Positions 1 to 8,682 of a stretch of DNA of 64,000 nt are shown one piece after another; the first letter of the stretch is position 1, and every line of letters begins with the position of its first letter. A program made the position numbers and the translations under genes. The stretch comes from Bacteroidales bacterium (GTDB lineage: Bacteria > Bacteroidota > Bacteroidia > Bacteroidales > P3): positions 62,001-126,000 of the forward strand of contig JAEEZY010000012.1 of assembly GCA_016292015.1 (NCBI GenBank), given 5' to 3'. The notes under the pieces are model-generated. The model was not told where the DNA came from. It worked only from the letters and a program-made list of their open reading frames with translations, and made no database searches.

Positions 1-210
1 GTGCTGCAATCTGTTCAACTGCGTCGTCTTCGTTATGGCAACCATGGCCAAAAGATCCTGATAGTCGTTATAGGAATAGTTTTTTTTGTATGTTGCGACT
101 TGTGCGTTGATGCTTTCGGCGGCGGCCATCAGATAGCTTTGGTCTTCGGGCCTCACCCTCATCTTGTAGTTTCTGTCAAGAATGTTGACTGTGACAGGTA
201 TATCCTCCAT
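1..210 (-). CDS. zapA: Cell division protein ZapA (partial, C-terminus beyond window start)
   Basis: The minus strand reads an open frame that begins with ATG at 210 and runs off the window at position 1, giving about 70 residues. It opens MEDIPVTVNILDRNYKMRV and continues RPEDQSYLMAAAESINAQV, which is the N-terminal beta-hairpin and helix layout of ZapA, the FtsZ-bundling protein that acts at the division ring. It lies 10 bases downstream of a short coiled-coil gene, a pairing common in Bacteroidales, where ribonuclease Y often follows (outside this window). The identification rests on the N-terminal half only, since the long C-terminal helix is missing. Confidence 0.82.
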   Translation of the reverse strand, partial: MEDIPVTVNILDRNYKMRVRPEDQSYLMAAAESINAQVATYKKNYSYNDYQDLLAMVAITKTTQLNRLQH

Positions 211-220
211 CTCTTCCCGA

Positions 221-511
221 TTATAGCTTAGTCATTAACGAGAGACTTTTGTCGATGTCCTTTATGAGTTGATTGATTCTCAACTTTATTTCTGTAGAAT
301 CACCCTTTTGAGCAAGTGCGTTTCCTAGTTTTAATATTTTGTTTTGTTCTGTTAAGTTGTTAATTAATACCTCTTTATCTTTAAGCGCCGCCTGCATCGC
401 GTCGTGGTCCTCTCCAAGGAGGCTTATCTTGTCGCGCAGTTGTTGATTTTCTGCAACAAGCTGACTCACACGTCCTTCAATCCTTGCCAACAAGTCTTCG
501 ACCTCAGACAT
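221..511 (-). CDS. Small coiled-coil protein upstream of zapA
   Basis: This 96-residue protein is almost entirely predicted helix. Heptad-like stretches such as LLARIEGRVSQLVAENQQL and a second run through NNLTEQNKILKLGNA suggest a dimeric coiled coil. It has no signal peptide or membrane segment, so it should be cytoplasmic. It sits 10 bases before zapA on the same strand, so the two are probably co-transcribed and it may work with ZapA at the division site, much as ZapB does in proteobacteria. That functional link is inference from position and coiled-coil content; I see no direct family signature. Confidence 0.75.
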   Translation of the reverse strand: MSEVEDLLARIEGRVSQLVAENQQLRDKISLLGEDHDAMQAALKDKEVLINNLTEQNKILKLGNALAQKGDSTEIKLRINQLIKDIDKSLSLMTKL

Positions 512-609
512 ATACCTCTCCTTTTTGATACATTAGGCACTGCAAATATACGATTTTTTTTTATTTCGGTGCTTTTTTGTAAAAATCGCACCCATGCGGG
601 CAATCCGCT

Positions 610-1821
610 TTACCTCAGGTTCAGCGAGTGACCCATGCGTTCCTGCTTCGTTTTCAGATACCTCTGGTTGTGCGGGTTCGGCTCTATCACTATCGGCACC
701 GTCTCCACTATCTGCAACCCGTATCCTTCCAGCCCGCTCCGCTTCACGGGGTTGTTAGTTATCAGACGCATCTTCTTCACCTTCAAGTCTCTCAATATCT
801 GCGCCCCTATGCCGTAGTCTCTCTCGTCGGCTTTGAACCCCAGCCTCAGGTTCGCGTCCACCGTGTCCAGCCCTTGCTCCTGCAGGTGGTACGCCTTCAG
901 CTTGTTCACCAGCCCTATGCCTCGTCCCTCCTGGCTCATATACACCACCAGGCCCTTGCCCTCCTTGTCTATCATCTCCATCGCTCGGTGCAGCTGGTCG
1001 CCGCAGTCGCACTTGCAGCTCCCGAATATGTCCCCTGTCGCACAACTCGAGTGCACCCTCACCAGCACCGGCTCGTCCTCCTCCCACTCGCCTTTCTTCA
1101 GCACCATGTGCGTCGCGCCGTTGTCCAGTTGCGTGTATGCCAGCAGCCTGAAGTCCCCCCACTTCGTCGGCAGCGCCACGTCTTCCTCCTTCCTTATCAG
1201 CGTCTCGTGCGCCACCCTGTACGCTATCAAGTCCTTGATGGTTATGAGCTTCAGCCCGAACCTCTCCGCCACCTTCACCAGCTCCGGCATCCTCGCCATC
1301 GTCCCGTCTTCGTTGATTATCTCTATCAGCGCACACACCGGATACAACCCCGCCAGCCGCGCCAGGTCTATCGACGCCTCCGTGTGCCCGGCTCTCACCA
1401 GCACTCCTCCGTTCCGCGCCCTCAGCGGGTTGATGTGCCCCGGGCGCCCCAGGTCCGACGGCTTCGTCGCCGGGTCCGCCAGCGCCTTGATGGTCATCGC
1501 CCTGTCGTGCATCGACACGCCAGTGGTGCACCCGTTGCCAAGCAAATCCACCGTCGTCGTGAACGGCGTCCCCAGCAGCGACGTGTTGTCGTGCACCTGC
1601 ATGTCCAGGTTCAGCTCCTTGCAGCGGTCCTCCGTCACCGGCGAGCAGAGCACTCCGCGTCCGTACTTCAGCATGAAATTCACCGCCTCGGGCGTTATCT
1701 TCTCCCCGGCGATGATGAAATCTCCCTCGTTTTCGCGGTCTTCGTCGTCCACCACGATGACAAATTTGCCCTCTCTGAAATCTTCCAGAGCTTCTTCTAT
1801 AGTATTGATTTTAAATTCCAT
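610..1821 (-). CDS. ribBA: Bifunctional 3,4-dihydroxy-2-butanone-4-phosphate synthase / GTP cyclohydrolase II
   Basis: This gene provides both entry steps of riboflavin synthesis. RibB (about residues 1-200) makes the four-carbon unit from ribulose 5-phosphate, and RibA (about 205-403) opens the ring of GTP. RibB is seen in [13 protein letters not shown] and the [14 protein letters not shown] segment. RibA is seen in [12 protein letters not shown], the zinc-binding cysteines of [11 protein letters not shown], and [12 protein letters not shown] start at the ATG at 1821 ([12 protein letters not shown]). An in-frame GTG 27 bases upstream lies inside a hairpin in the leader and is an unlikely start. 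A TATCTTTG promoter element lies upstream on the minus strand at 1871-1864. Confidence 0.96.
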   Translation of the reverse strand: MEFKINTIEEALEDFREGKFVIVVDDEDRENEGDFIIAGEKITPEAVNFMLKYGRGVLCSPVTEDRCKELNLDMQVHDNTSLLGTPFTTTVDLLGNGCTTGVSMHDRAMTIKALADPATKPSDLGRPGHINPLRARNGGVLVRAGHTEASIDLARLAGLYPVCALIEIINEDGTMARMPELVKVAERFGLKLITIKDLIAYRVAHETLIRKEEDVALPTKWGDFRLLAYTQLDNGATHMVLKKGEWEEDEPVLVRVHSSCATGDIFGSCKCDCGDQLHRAMEMIDKEGKGLVVYMSQEGRGIGLVNKLKAYHLQEQGLDTVDANLRLGFKADERDYGIGAQILRDLKVKKMRLITNNPVKRSGLEGYGLQIVETVPIVIEPNPHNQRYLKTKQERMGHSLNLR

Positions 1822-1838
1822 ATTGCACAATTTATCTC

Positions 1839-1859
1839 CCTGCCCCACCCTGGGGCAGG
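1839..1859 (-). promoter_or_regulatory. Hairpin in the ribBA 5' leader
   Basis: An exact 8-bp inverted repeat, CCTGCCCC and GGGGCAGG, with a 5-base loop sits 18 bases before the ribBA start codon and just after the likely promoter. It is too short to be an FMN riboswitch, and no RFN-type sequence is visible. It could affect translation or RNA stability; there is no T-run, so it is not a terminator on this strand. Confidence 0.45.
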
Positions 1860-1863
1860 ACTA

Positions 1864-1871
1864 CAAAGATA
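1864..1871 (-). promoter_or_regulatory. Probable ribBA promoter, -7 element
   Basis: On the minus strand this reads TATCTTTG, an exact match to the Bacteroidetes -7 consensus TAnnTTTG. It would start transcription just before the leader hairpin, about 30-40 bases upstream of the ribBA start. No clear TTTG is seen at the usual -33 distance, so this is a half-supported promoter. Confidence 0.5.
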
Positions 1872-2040
1872 CTACTTTTTTGCGATACTCCCACATCCTC
1901 GACGCCTCTCTCCCTCCTGCCACCTCTCTCCTCCGCCTCTGCTGCCTCCTCCGCCCCTCCGTTGCCCTCCTTCCCCTCGCCCTCTCCATCCTCTCTCTCC
2001 ATCCTTCCTCTCCCTCGGTTGCAATCCTCCATCCTCCGCC

Positions 2041-2238
2041 CGCGGTTGGCCCAACGTTGCTGCAATTTCACCCCAACGTTGCTGCAATTACACCCCAACG
2101 TTGCCGCAATCTCACCCCAACGTTGCCGCAATCTCACCCCAACGTTGGCCCGATGTTGTCTCAACGTTGGCCTTTCCTTGGCTCAATGCAAAAGCACACC
2201 AAAAGGGGACCAAAAGGGGACCAAAACCAATAAACTCC
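2041..2238. repeat. 11-bp-phased tandem array (18 units, 22-bp higher-order repeat)
   Basis: Starting at 2041, the sequence divides into 18 consecutive 11-bp units. The best-conserved part (2052-2172) alternates CAACGTTGCYG with CAATYTCACCC, giving a 22-bp repeat with starts at 2052, 2074, 2096, 2118, 2140 and 2162. CAACGTTG is itself palindromic. The same 11-bp phase continues into different units, including CAATGCAAAAG at 2184 and GGGACCAAAAG at 2206 and 2217. There are no spacers, so it is not a CRISPR array. Long open frames across it are composition artefacts. It lies between ribBA and lepA. Confidence 0.85.
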
Positions 2239-2634
2239 ATCTCTCTGTTTTATAGATAGATATAAAACCTATTTTCGGCTTTTTTTCGCATTGTTGAAAA
2301 AAGAAAGCCAATCTGCTTACAGTCAGCTTGTTGTCTTCATGCGCTTTCCCCGCCTCGTCTTTTTCAGCTCTCCTCTCGCTTGCCGGTTGTATTTGACACC
2401 TATTTTAATTCAACCTGCCTATATTTTCTTTTTTTGGTAATGATATAGATGTTGACCCATAAACATTATAACAGATTAAAACTCAACAATAAACACCTCT
2501 TTGTATAATGTATGGAACATTTAGGATATAATTTCCTGAAAATTAAATTGTTCGAGATATATTTAGGTCAACTCCTATATTATTACCTTCGAATATCTGA
2601 AATAATCCACCCTCTTGACTTTAATCAACTATCC

Positions 2635-2662
2635 GGCCAAACCTGCTTCGGCAGATTTGGCC
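2635..2662. repeat. Inverted repeat with TTCG loop
   Basis: GGCCAAACCTGC and GCAGATTTGGCC form a 12-bp stem with one mismatch around a TTCG tetraloop, an especially stable RNA loop. There is no T-run on either side, so a simple intrinsic terminator is not supported. It lies 160 bases downstream of the lepA stop on the lepA-sense strand. Confidence 0.65.
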
Positions 2663-2684
2663 AGATATGTTTTCTTCGTGTCTT

Positions 2685-2733
2685 AAATTTACTAGGTACG
2701 CCTAGTAAATTTACTCAATACATCTAGTAAAAT
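2685..2733. repeat. Perfect 12-bp inverted repeat plus a third half-site
   Basis: AAATTTACTAGG (2685-2696) and CCTAGTAAATTT (2701-2712) are exact complements around TACG, a dyad typical of a protein binding site or hairpin. A further CTAGTAAAATTTT follows at about 2724. Three related half-sites within 50 bp suggest an operator-like element, but no regulator gene is next to it, so the role is unknown. Confidence 0.6.
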
Positions 2734-2821
2734 TTTATAATGTCATGCAGTGGTATGATATACAGATTGTTATCTTGTATATTCTATTGCACACATACAA
2801 GTGTGAACCAGCCGAAAACGA

Positions 2822-4633
2822 TTAATCCAGTTTCAGCACTGCCAGGAACGCACTTTGTGGCACCTCTACGTTGCCCACCTGCCGCATCCTCTTCTTGCCT
2901 TCTTTCTGCTTCTCCAGCAGCTTGCGCTTTCGCGTGATGTCGCCGCCGTAACACTTGGCTGTCACGTCCTTGCGCACCTGCCGCACCGTCTCCCTCGCTA
3001 TTATCTTGCTCCCTATCGCCGCCTGTATCGCCACGTCGAACTGCTGGCGAGGTATCAGGTCTTTCAGTTTTTCGCACATACGCCGTCCTATGCCGTAGGC
3101 GTTATCCACGTATGTCAGCGTTGACAGCGCATCGACGGGGTCGCCGTTCAGCAGTATCTCCAGCTTGACGAGTTTCGACGGCTTGTAGCCGTTCAGGTAG
3201 TAGTCAAACGAGGCGTAGCCTTTCGATATCGACTTCAGCTTGTCGTAAAAGTCAAACACCACCTCGCCCAGCGGCAGGTCGAACGTTATCTCTATGCGGT
3301 CGGTGGTGAGGTAGTTCTGGTTCTTCAGTATGCCGCGCTTGTCCATGCACAGCTTTATTACAGGACCGATGTAGTCGGCCTTCGTGATAATCTGCGCGTG
3401 GATGTAGGGCTCATACACTTCCGCTATGTTGTTCGGCTCGGGCATCCCCGACGGGTTATAGACGTCTATCTCCTCTCCGTTGGTCAGCTTCACCTTGTAC
3501 TGCACGTTCGGCACCGTCGTGATGACGTCCATATTGAACTCACGTTCCAATCGTTCTTGTATAATCTCCATGTGGAGCAATCCCAAGAATCCGCAGCGGA
3601 AGCCGAACCCCAACGCCAACGAGCTCTCGGGCTCGAACGTCAGCGAGGCGTCGTTGAGCTGCAGCTTTTCGATGCTGGCCCTCAGCTCCTCGTAGTCGTC
3701 GGTATCGACGGGATATACTCCGGCAAACACCATCGGCTTCACCGACTCGAAACCCTCTATAGCCTTGTCGCACGGCTTCTCCACATGTGTTATGGTGTCG
3801 CCCACTCTCACCTCTCGCGAGGTCTTGATGCCGCTGATGATATATCCCACGTCGCCGGCCTTCATCTCCTTGCGTGGCTCCATGTTCAGCTTCAGCACTC
3901 CTATCTCGTCGGCGTGGTAGTCTTTCTCTGTGCTTACGAACTTCACCCAGTCGTTGGTGCGTATCGTGCCGTTCATGATGCGGAAGTACGAGATGATGCC
4001 TCTGAACGGGTTGAACACCGAGTCGAACACCAACGCCTGCAGCGGTGCCGCTTCGTCTCCTTTTGGCGCCGGCACCCGCTTCACTATGGTCTCCAGTATC
4101 TCGGGCACTCCCACGCCCGTCTTAGCGCTGCACGACAGTATGTCCTCCCTCGGGCATCCCAGCAGGTCCATGATCTCGTCGGCCACCTCTTCCGGCATCG
4201 CGCTGTCCAGGTCTATCTTGTTCATCACCGGTATTATCTCCAGGTCGTTCTCCAAAGCCAGATAGAGGTTCGAGATGGTCTGCGCCTGTATGCCCTGCGT
4301 GGCATCTACAACCAGCAGTGCTCCCTCGCAGGCAGCGATCGAACGCGACACCTCGTACGAGAAATCGACGTGACCTGGCGTGTCGATAAGGTTCAATATG
4401 AATTCCTGACCTGCATAGTTCTTGTCCCCTTCCGCCGTGAAGCGGTAGTTCATCTGTATGGCGTGGCTCTTGATGGTGATGCCGCGCTCCTTCTCCAAGT
4501 CCATGTCGTCGAGCACCTGCGCCTGCATGTCGCGTTGCGAGATGGTGTTGGTGTATTCAAGAAGTCGGTCGGCAAGGGTGCTCTTGCCGTGGTCGATATG
4601 TGCGATGATGCAGAAGTTGCGTATGTTTTTCAC
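2822..4633 (-). CDS. lepA: Elongation factor 4 (LepA), ribosome back-translocase GTPase
   Basis: The 603-residue product has the usual full length for LepA, the GTPase that binds stalled ribosomes. Its G domain carries the P-loop [14 protein letters not shown] near the N-terminus, [12 protein letters not shown], and NKIDLDSA. Two translation-factor beta-barrel and EF-G-like domains follow, then the LepA-specific C-terminal part ending near [24 protein letters not shown] basic sequence (here [13 protein letters not shown]) that contacts tRNA. The start [16 protein letters not shown] matches the family. It stands alone between two large spacers, so it is probably transcribed by itself. Confidence 0.97.
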   Translation of the reverse strand: MKNIRNFCIIAHIDHGKSTLADRLLEYTNTISQRDMQAQVLDDMDLEKERGITIKSHAIQMNYRFTAEGDKNYAGQEFILNLIDTPGHVDFSYEVSRSIAACEGALLVVDATQGIQAQTISNLYLALENDLEIIPVMNKIDLDSAMPEEVADEIMDLLGCPREDILSCSAKTGVGVPEILETIVKRVPAPKGDEAAPLQALVFDSVFNPFRGIISYFRIMNGTIRTNDWVKFVSTEKDYHADEIGVLKLNMEPRKEMKAGDVGYIISGIKTSREVRVGDTITHVEKPCDKAIEGFESVKPMVFAGVYPVDTDDYEELRASIEKLQLNDASLTFEPESSLALGFGFRCGFLGLLHMEIIQERLEREFNMDVITTVPNVQYKVKLTNGEEIDVYNPSGMPEPNNIAEVYEPYIHAQIITKADYIGPVIKLCMDKRGILKNQNYLTTDRIEITFDLPLGEVVFDFYDKLKSISKGYASFDYYLNGYKPSKLVKLEILLNGDPVDALSTLTYVDNAYGIGRRMCEKLKDLIPRQQFDVAIQAAIGSKIIARETVRQVRKDVTAKCYGGDITRKRKLLEKQKEGKKRMRQVGNVEVPQSAFLAVLKLD

Positions 4634-4647
4634 AAGATATAGAGTTT

Positions 4648-4762
4648 AAAATGTTCGCTTCGCTAAAATGTCTAAATTGTTTAAAAGGTTCAAAAAGGTT
4701 AAAGGGTTTAAAATGTTCGCTTCGCTAAAATGTTTAAAGGGTTTAAAATGTTCAAAAAGTTT
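4648..4762. repeat. 9-bp-phased array with two GCTTCGCT inserts
   Basis: The spacer between menA and lepA divides into 9-bp units of the form AAARNGTTY (for example AAAATGTTC at 4648 and AAAGGGTTT at 4701 and 4736). Two 8-bp units, GCTTCGCT at 4657 and 4719, interrupt it. The same GCTTCGCT/GCGAAGCG core recurs in spacers near 9881, 17090, 17130, 26020 and 26070. On the minus strand the array lies downstream of menA and upstream of lepA. Confidence 0.8.
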
Positions 4763-4778
4763 AAACGGTAACAGGTTC

Positions 4779-4827
4779 TATTGTCTAATCACTATTCACT
4801 ATTCACCATTCACTAATCACCATTCAC
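4779..4827. repeat. 7-bp-phased array abutting the menA stop codon
   Basis: Seven consecutive 7-bp units (TATTGTC, then TAATCAC, TATTCAC and CATTCAC variants) end exactly one base before the menA stop codon at 4828-4830. Read on the menA strand the units are GTGAATG/GTGATTA. This array is followed on the same strand by the 9-bp array at 4648-4762. Confidence 0.85.
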
Positions 4828-5832
4828 TCAAAGAAACACGCTGACGGCTGTTATCAATGCGAAGAAGCTTATAAGGTTGCGCGCCAGATACCAGCGTATC
4901 ATGAACCACTCGATGCCAGCCGCTTCAATATCTTTCCATTGCGACATCGGCCCCATCCACCAGCGGCGTTTGACTTCCCGTTCGGGGTGGTACAGAAAGT
5001 CGTGTGTCAGCTTGCTGAGTGCCACTGCCATCGGCAGCGTCACGAATACCAGCAGTGTCCATTTGCTGACAGTGGTGACTACTACCGCCACTGCCATCAG
5101 CAGGTAAGGGAGAAAGGTGAACACGAACGAGACCATCATGAGCGACCTCTTTCGTGTCGTTCCCTCGGGCGACAGCAGCACTGCCAGCGTGCTCTTCCCC
5201 ACGCTGATGTCCGGCTCGCGGTCCATTATCGAATGTGTGAAGAGTATGTTCACCACAAGCAACCCTAACGCCGCCGAAATCCACCATATCGCAGCCGGCA
5301 ACTCGCCACACACCGCATAGCACATCCCTGGCATCAGCAACGGCCCGAACATAAGTCCCGTAATCAGTTCGCCCATACCGTGGTAGCACAGCTTGAACGG
5401 CGGTGCCGAGTAGAAATACCCGAGGAAGGCTCCGGCCACTGCAAACCACACTATCGGCCACCCCCTGAAGCAAAACACCACCACTCCGCAAATCAACGCC
5501 ACCACTCCGAACAGGGCCGCTACCGTAAATGTCTCTTTCAGGGTGGCCCGTCCTTCGGCAAGATATTGCGCCTTGCCTATACGGGCTCGCATCCCTGCCC
5601 GCGCCAGCCTCTCTCTCGTCTCCAACCCGGCGTTGCGGTAGTCGAAATAGTCGTCCAACAGGTCGATAGACAGGTGTGCACAGACAACACCAACCAATGC
5701 CACCACTGCGCATATCCAGCTGCAGTCCTTGCCACAGGCATAGGCTATGCAGATGGCTACAATCGCAGGGGTCACGCTTTGTGGCAACGCCTGCGGGCGG
5801 GCGTTCATAAACCAAAAACCTAATTTGCTCAT
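4828..5832 (-). CDS. menA: UbiA-family prenyltransferase, probable 1,4-dihydroxy-2-naphthoate polyprenyltransferase
   Basis: The 334-residue protein is an integral membrane enzyme with about eight to nine hydrophobic helices. Both aspartate-rich motifs of UbiA prenyltransferases are present: DLLDDYFDYRNAG (about residues 58-70) and HSIMDREPDISVGKSTLA (about 208-225). They bind the magnesium-diphosphate of the isoprenoid donor. MenA attaches the polyprenyl tail in menaquinone synthesis. The assignment to MenA rather than another UbiA enzyme is inference from the start MSKLGFWFMNARPQALPQS and from Bacteroidales usually relying on menaquinone. No other menaquinone gene is nearby. Its stop codon adjoins a 7-bp repeat array. 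Confidence 0.8.
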   Translation of the reverse strand: MSKLGFWFMNARPQALPQSVTPAIVAICIAYACGKDCSWICAVVALVGVVCAHLSIDLLDDYFDYRNAGLETRERLARAGMRARIGKAQYLAEGRATLKETFTVAALFGVVALICGVVVFCFRGWPIVWFAVAGAFLGYFYSAPPFKLCYHGMGELITGLMFGPLLMPGMCYAVCGELPAAIWWISAALGLLVVNILFTHSIMDREPDISVGKSTLAVLLSPEGTTRKRSLMMVSFVFTFLPYLLMAVAVVVTTVSKWTLLVFVTLPMAVALSKLTHDFLYHPEREVKRRWWMGPMSQWKDIEAAGIEWFMIRWYLARNLISFFALITAVSVFL

Positions 5833-5889
5833 TACAATAAAAACGCCGAATATGCGTTAAAATTGTACATTATCAATAATATCGTTCCA

Positions 5890-7017
5890 ATGAAAGCATT
5901 GTGTCGTTTGTTATTTGTCGCTGCGATGGTGCTCCTCACCGCCTCGTGTGGATCGAAACTGAGAAGCATCGCCTTTACCTCCGAGAGCGTCACCATCGCC
6001 GTCGGCGACACCTACCAGATGTCCTTGATGGCAACTCCCGAGGACGCTGAGTTCGAGTCCTCATGGTCGTCCTCCAATCCCGAGGTGGCCAGTATCGACG
6101 ACAAGGGCCTTGTCGTCGCCAAGACCATCGGCACCTGCACGGTGACAGTCAATGCCGACGGCAAGACCGCTTCCTGCAACATCTTTGTTGTCGAGGCGGA
6201 ACCCATTCCTGGTGCTGATGTCAATGTGACCGACTACGGTGCCATCGGCAGTTATTTCTCGGTCAGCGATTCCAAGCAGGTGCAGTTTTCTCGCGGCAAT
6301 CTGCAATACCAGGCCTCTTCTGGCACATGGCGCTTCGCCGATACGCAGTGGGGTTGCCGTGGTCTCGACAACCAGTATATCTCTCCCTCCACCGACCGCT
6401 GGATTGACCTCTTCGGTTGGGCCTCCAGCGGCTATTCAAGCGGTACTGTGTCCATTCAGCCCTACTCGACCGACACCGACGACTCGCACTACATCGTGGG
6501 TGACAATATAGCCAACAGCATAGTCGGCCAATATGCCTATGGCGACTGGGGTCGCGCCAACCATATACAGAACTACGAGAGCCGCTCCGGCTACTGGCGT
6601 GTGCCGACAGGCGCTGAATGGCAATATCTGGTGGGCGAGAACCCTGTGCGGGCCAACCGTTGGGGCTTGGCTACCATCAACGGCGTGTTCCGCGGCGTCG
6701 TGATTATCCCCGACCAGTGGACTCCTCCGATGGACACTTGCTTCACTCCGCGTGCTCACCGTGGCTACAACACCAATAAGTATTCTTACCGTCAGTGGAT
6801 GATTATGCAGGAGAGCGGTGCGGTATTCCTGCCGGCTTGCGGTGTGCGCAACGGACAAGAGGTCAACTCCGTCAACGTGGACGGATTCTATTGGACTTCC
6901 ACCGCCGACGTCAACGCGGCAAAGGTTTTGAGCATTGGGAACGAGTCGGCTTCAGCCGATGTATCGCGCTACCGCCATCTCGGACTCTCCGTAAGACTGG
7001 TGCTCGACAGATTTTGA
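5890..7017 (+). CDS. Lipoprotein with Ig-like (BIG2) domain and FISUMP-like surface domain
   Basis: From the ATG at 5890 the product is 375 residues. It begins with a lipoprotein signal ending LLTASC, so the mature protein should be anchored by a lipidated cysteine. A bacterial Ig-like group 2 domain follows (SESVTIAVGDTYQM through NPEVASIDDKGLVVAK, about residues 25-95). The C-terminal 240 residues start FSVSDSKQVQFSRGNLQYQA and end LGLSVRLVLDRF. This domain recurs four times in the 1791-residue protein at 37504-42879 and resembles the FISUMP/DUF1566-like domains of Bacteroidales surface proteins. An upstream in-frame ATG at 5863 would spoil the signal peptide. Substrate or partner is unknown. 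Confidence 0.8.
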   Translation: MKALCRLLFVAAMVLLTASCGSKLRSIAFTSESVTIAVGDTYQMSLMATPEDAEFESSWSSSNPEVASIDDKGLVVAKTIGTCTVTVNADGKTASCNIFVVEAEPIPGADVNVTDYGAIGSYFSVSDSKQVQFSRGNLQYQASSGTWRFADTQWGCRGLDNQYISPSTDRWIDLFGWASSGYSSGTVSIQPYSTDTDDSHYIVGDNIANSIVGQYAYGDWGRANHIQNYESRSGYWRVPTGAEWQYLVGENPVRANRWGLATINGVFRGVVIIPDQWTPPMDTCFTPRAHRGYNTNKYSYRQWMIMQESGAVFLPACGVRNGQEVNSVNVDGFYWTSTADVNAAKVLSIGNESASADVSRYRHLGLSVRLVLDRF

Positions 7018-7021
7018 CGCT

Positions 7022-7654
7022 ATGAAGAAGAAATTCTATGTTGTTTGGCAGGGCAATCATCCTGGTGTTTACGACAGCTGGGAGGCATGCCTGGCGCAAG
7101 TGAAGGGTTTTGCCGGTGCTCAGTATAAGTCGTACAAGACGCGCGACGAGGCCGAAGAGGCTTTCAAGCACCCCTATGCTGAAGCCATCGCCAAGCCGGA
7201 CAACGCCGACGACCTTGGCATGACCGTCATCAAGCCTTCCAATGTGCCGCCGCCGGTTCTCGACAGCATCGCCGTCGATGCCGCCTGCAGCGGCAACCCC
7301 GGCGTGATGGAATATCAGGGCGTCTATGTTGCCTCGCGCACCAAGCTGTTCCACTACAAATACCCCGTCGGCACCAACAACATCGGTGAGTTCCTCGCGC
7401 TGGTGCATGGCCTTTCGTATCTGAAGAAGCACAACCTCAACCAGATACTCTATAGCGACTCGGTAAACGCCATTAGCTGGGTAAGGCAGAAAAAGTGCAA
7501 GTCGAAGCTGGTGCGTGACGAACGTACCGAGGTCCTATGGCAATATGTTGAGAGGGCAGAGGATTGGCTGAAAAACAACACTTACACCACCGAAATCCGC
7601 AAGTGGGACACCCACAACTGGGGTGAAATCCCAGCTGATTTCGGAAGAAAATAG
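7022..7654 (+). CDS. Ribonuclease HI with viroplasmin-like N-terminal domain
   Basis: This 210-residue enzyme cuts the RNA strand of RNA-DNA hybrids. Residues 1-50 (KFYVVWQGNHPGVYDSW, then YKSYKTRDEAEEAF) form the small viroplasmin-type hybrid-binding domain seen in eukaryotic RNase H1 and many Bacteroidetes proteins. The catalytic domain has the acidic residues D86 in AVDAACSGNPG, E123 in GEFLAL, D146 in LYSDSVNA and D206 near the C-terminus in IPADFGRK. All four are present, so it should be active. It starts four bases after the lipoprotein stop codon, suggesting co-transcription. Confidence 0.93.
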   Translation: MKKKFYVVWQGNHPGVYDSWEACLAQVKGFAGAQYKSYKTRDEAEEAFKHPYAEAIAKPDNADDLGMTVIKPSNVPPPVLDSIAVDAACSGNPGVMEYQGVYVASRTKLFHYKYPVGTNNIGEFLALVHGLSYLKKHNLNQILYSDSVNAISWVRQKKCKSKLVRDERTEVLWQYVERAEDWLKNNTYTTEIRKWDTHNWGEIPADFGRK

Positions 7655-7668
7655 TAAACACATACTTT

Positions 7669-8682
7669 ATGAACAACATCGACCCATTCACAATAATCAG
7701 CACCCTAACCGCATGGCTTATTAGTACCATCGCAATCATGATTGTTGTTCTGATTGTCGCTGCGATATGCTCTCTCTTCGGTGTACGCTTCACCTCGGTT
7801 TTGACCCACGGACTTTGGTTTTTGCTGCTCCCACCTCTAATTTTCGCCTATGGATTCCTCATCGAACGCAACCAAATCCGTACCAAGAATGTGGACATCT
7901 GCTCCGAACATATATCCAATGCGGCTGACGGCTATCGAATAGCACACTTTAGCGACTTCCACCTCAAGTCGTTCGAGCACCGCGAAAAAGTCCTGAGGCG
8001 CTTCGTGAATCAAATAAACCGCGCCGACGTTGACTTGATTCTATTCACGGGCGACCTCGTCACCGGAAACGTTGACGAAGCAGTGCAATTCAAACAACTG
8101 CTTTCTCAGATAAAAGCTCGCGACGGTGTACTTTCGGTGATGGGCAACCACGACTACCTCTTGAGTCACAACAGCATGAGCGACAGCCAACGCATCATGG
8201 CAGAAAAACAACTGCGTGAATGTGAAACACAGATGGGTTGGCAACTTCTCAGCGACACGTGTGTGATTCTTGACAACGGGTTGTGCATTGCTGGTGTCGA
8301 GAATATTTCCGACAACAGTTTCTTTCCAAGCAGAGGTAATCTGAACAAGGCATTGAAAGACATCGACGCTCCATTCAAAATACTTATGCTACACGACCCT
8401 TCGGTATGGGATGCAACTCGCCCCTATGGAGTAAACCTGACACTGTCTGGCCACACCCATGCCGCACAGATGCGACTGTTCGGTTGGAGTCCTTCAAAAA
8501 TGGTGTATAAACGATGGTACGGCCTCTACGAACGACTGGGAAAGAACAATCAGCCAGAGTATCTGTATGTCAACCCTGGATTGGGCGAAACGGGCTTTAT
8601 GGCTCGAATAGGTATTCCCCCCGAGGTGACGGTGATAACCCTCAGGAGCAAGCCATCATCTGTCGCTAATAGCAAGCCTTGA
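7669..8682 (+). CDS. Membrane-anchored calcineurin-like metallophosphoesterase
   Basis: Two hydrophobic helices (about residues 8-35 and 42-65) precede a calcineurin-type phosphoesterase domain. The metal-binding motifs are in order: AHFSDFHLKS, FTGDLVTGN, MGNHDYLL and LSGHTHAAQ, followed by YVNPGLGETG. The layout matches the YaeI/YkuE group, in which some members act on lipid A precursors or UDP-sugars; the substrate here cannot be told from sequence. The gene follows RNase HI by 14 bases and converges on the alcohol dehydrogenase, overlapping its 3' end by 17 bases. Confidence 0.85.
   Translation: MNNIDPFTIISTLTAWLISTIAIMIVVLIVAAICSLFGVRFTSVLTHGLWFLLLPPLIFAYGFLIERNQIRTKNVDICSEHISNAADGYRIAHFSDFHLKSFEHREKVLRRFVNQINRADVDLILFTGDLVTGNVDEAVQFKQLLSQIKARDGVLSVMGNHDYLLSHNSMSDSQRIMAEKQLRECETQMGWQLLSDTCVILDNGLCIAGVENISDNSFFPSRGNLNKALKDIDAPFKILMLHDPSVWDATRPYGVNLTLSGHTHAAQMRLFGWSPSKMVYKRWYGLYERLGKNNQPEYLYVNPGLGETGFMARIGIPPEVTVITLRSKPSSVANSKP

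Larger units (their letters stand above)
2239..2821. other. AT-rich spacer between lepA and the ribBA-side repeat array
   Basis: No convincing gene is visible. An open frame at 2512-2727 has no protein-like features and runs through two inverted repeats, so I leave it out. The spacer holds an imperfect hairpin at 2277-2309 (GGCTTTTTTTC against GAAAAAAGAAAGCC) and two stronger inverted repeats at 2635-2662 and 2685-2712, listed separately. Confidence 0.6.

Noticed and set aside
2052-2173. The 22-bp direct repeats as a CRISPR array
   Set aside because: Units abut without spacers and no cas genes are nearby.
628-2259. Long open frames on the plus strand across ribBA and the repeat array
   Set aside because: They are antisense to a clear ribBA and continue into low-complexity C/T-rich sequence and 11-bp repeats. 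No protein family pattern is present.
2512-2727. A 71-codon open frame in the lepA spacer
   Set aside because: It runs through two inverted repeats, is AT-rich and lacks protein-like composition.
3398-4642. A 414-codon open frame antisense to lepA
   Set aside because: lepA is complete with all GTPase motifs; the antisense frame is a composition shadow.
4648-4762. Repeats near lepA as insertion-sequence ends
   Set aside because: No transposase gene, target duplication or long terminal inverted repeats are present; the structure is a short-unit array.
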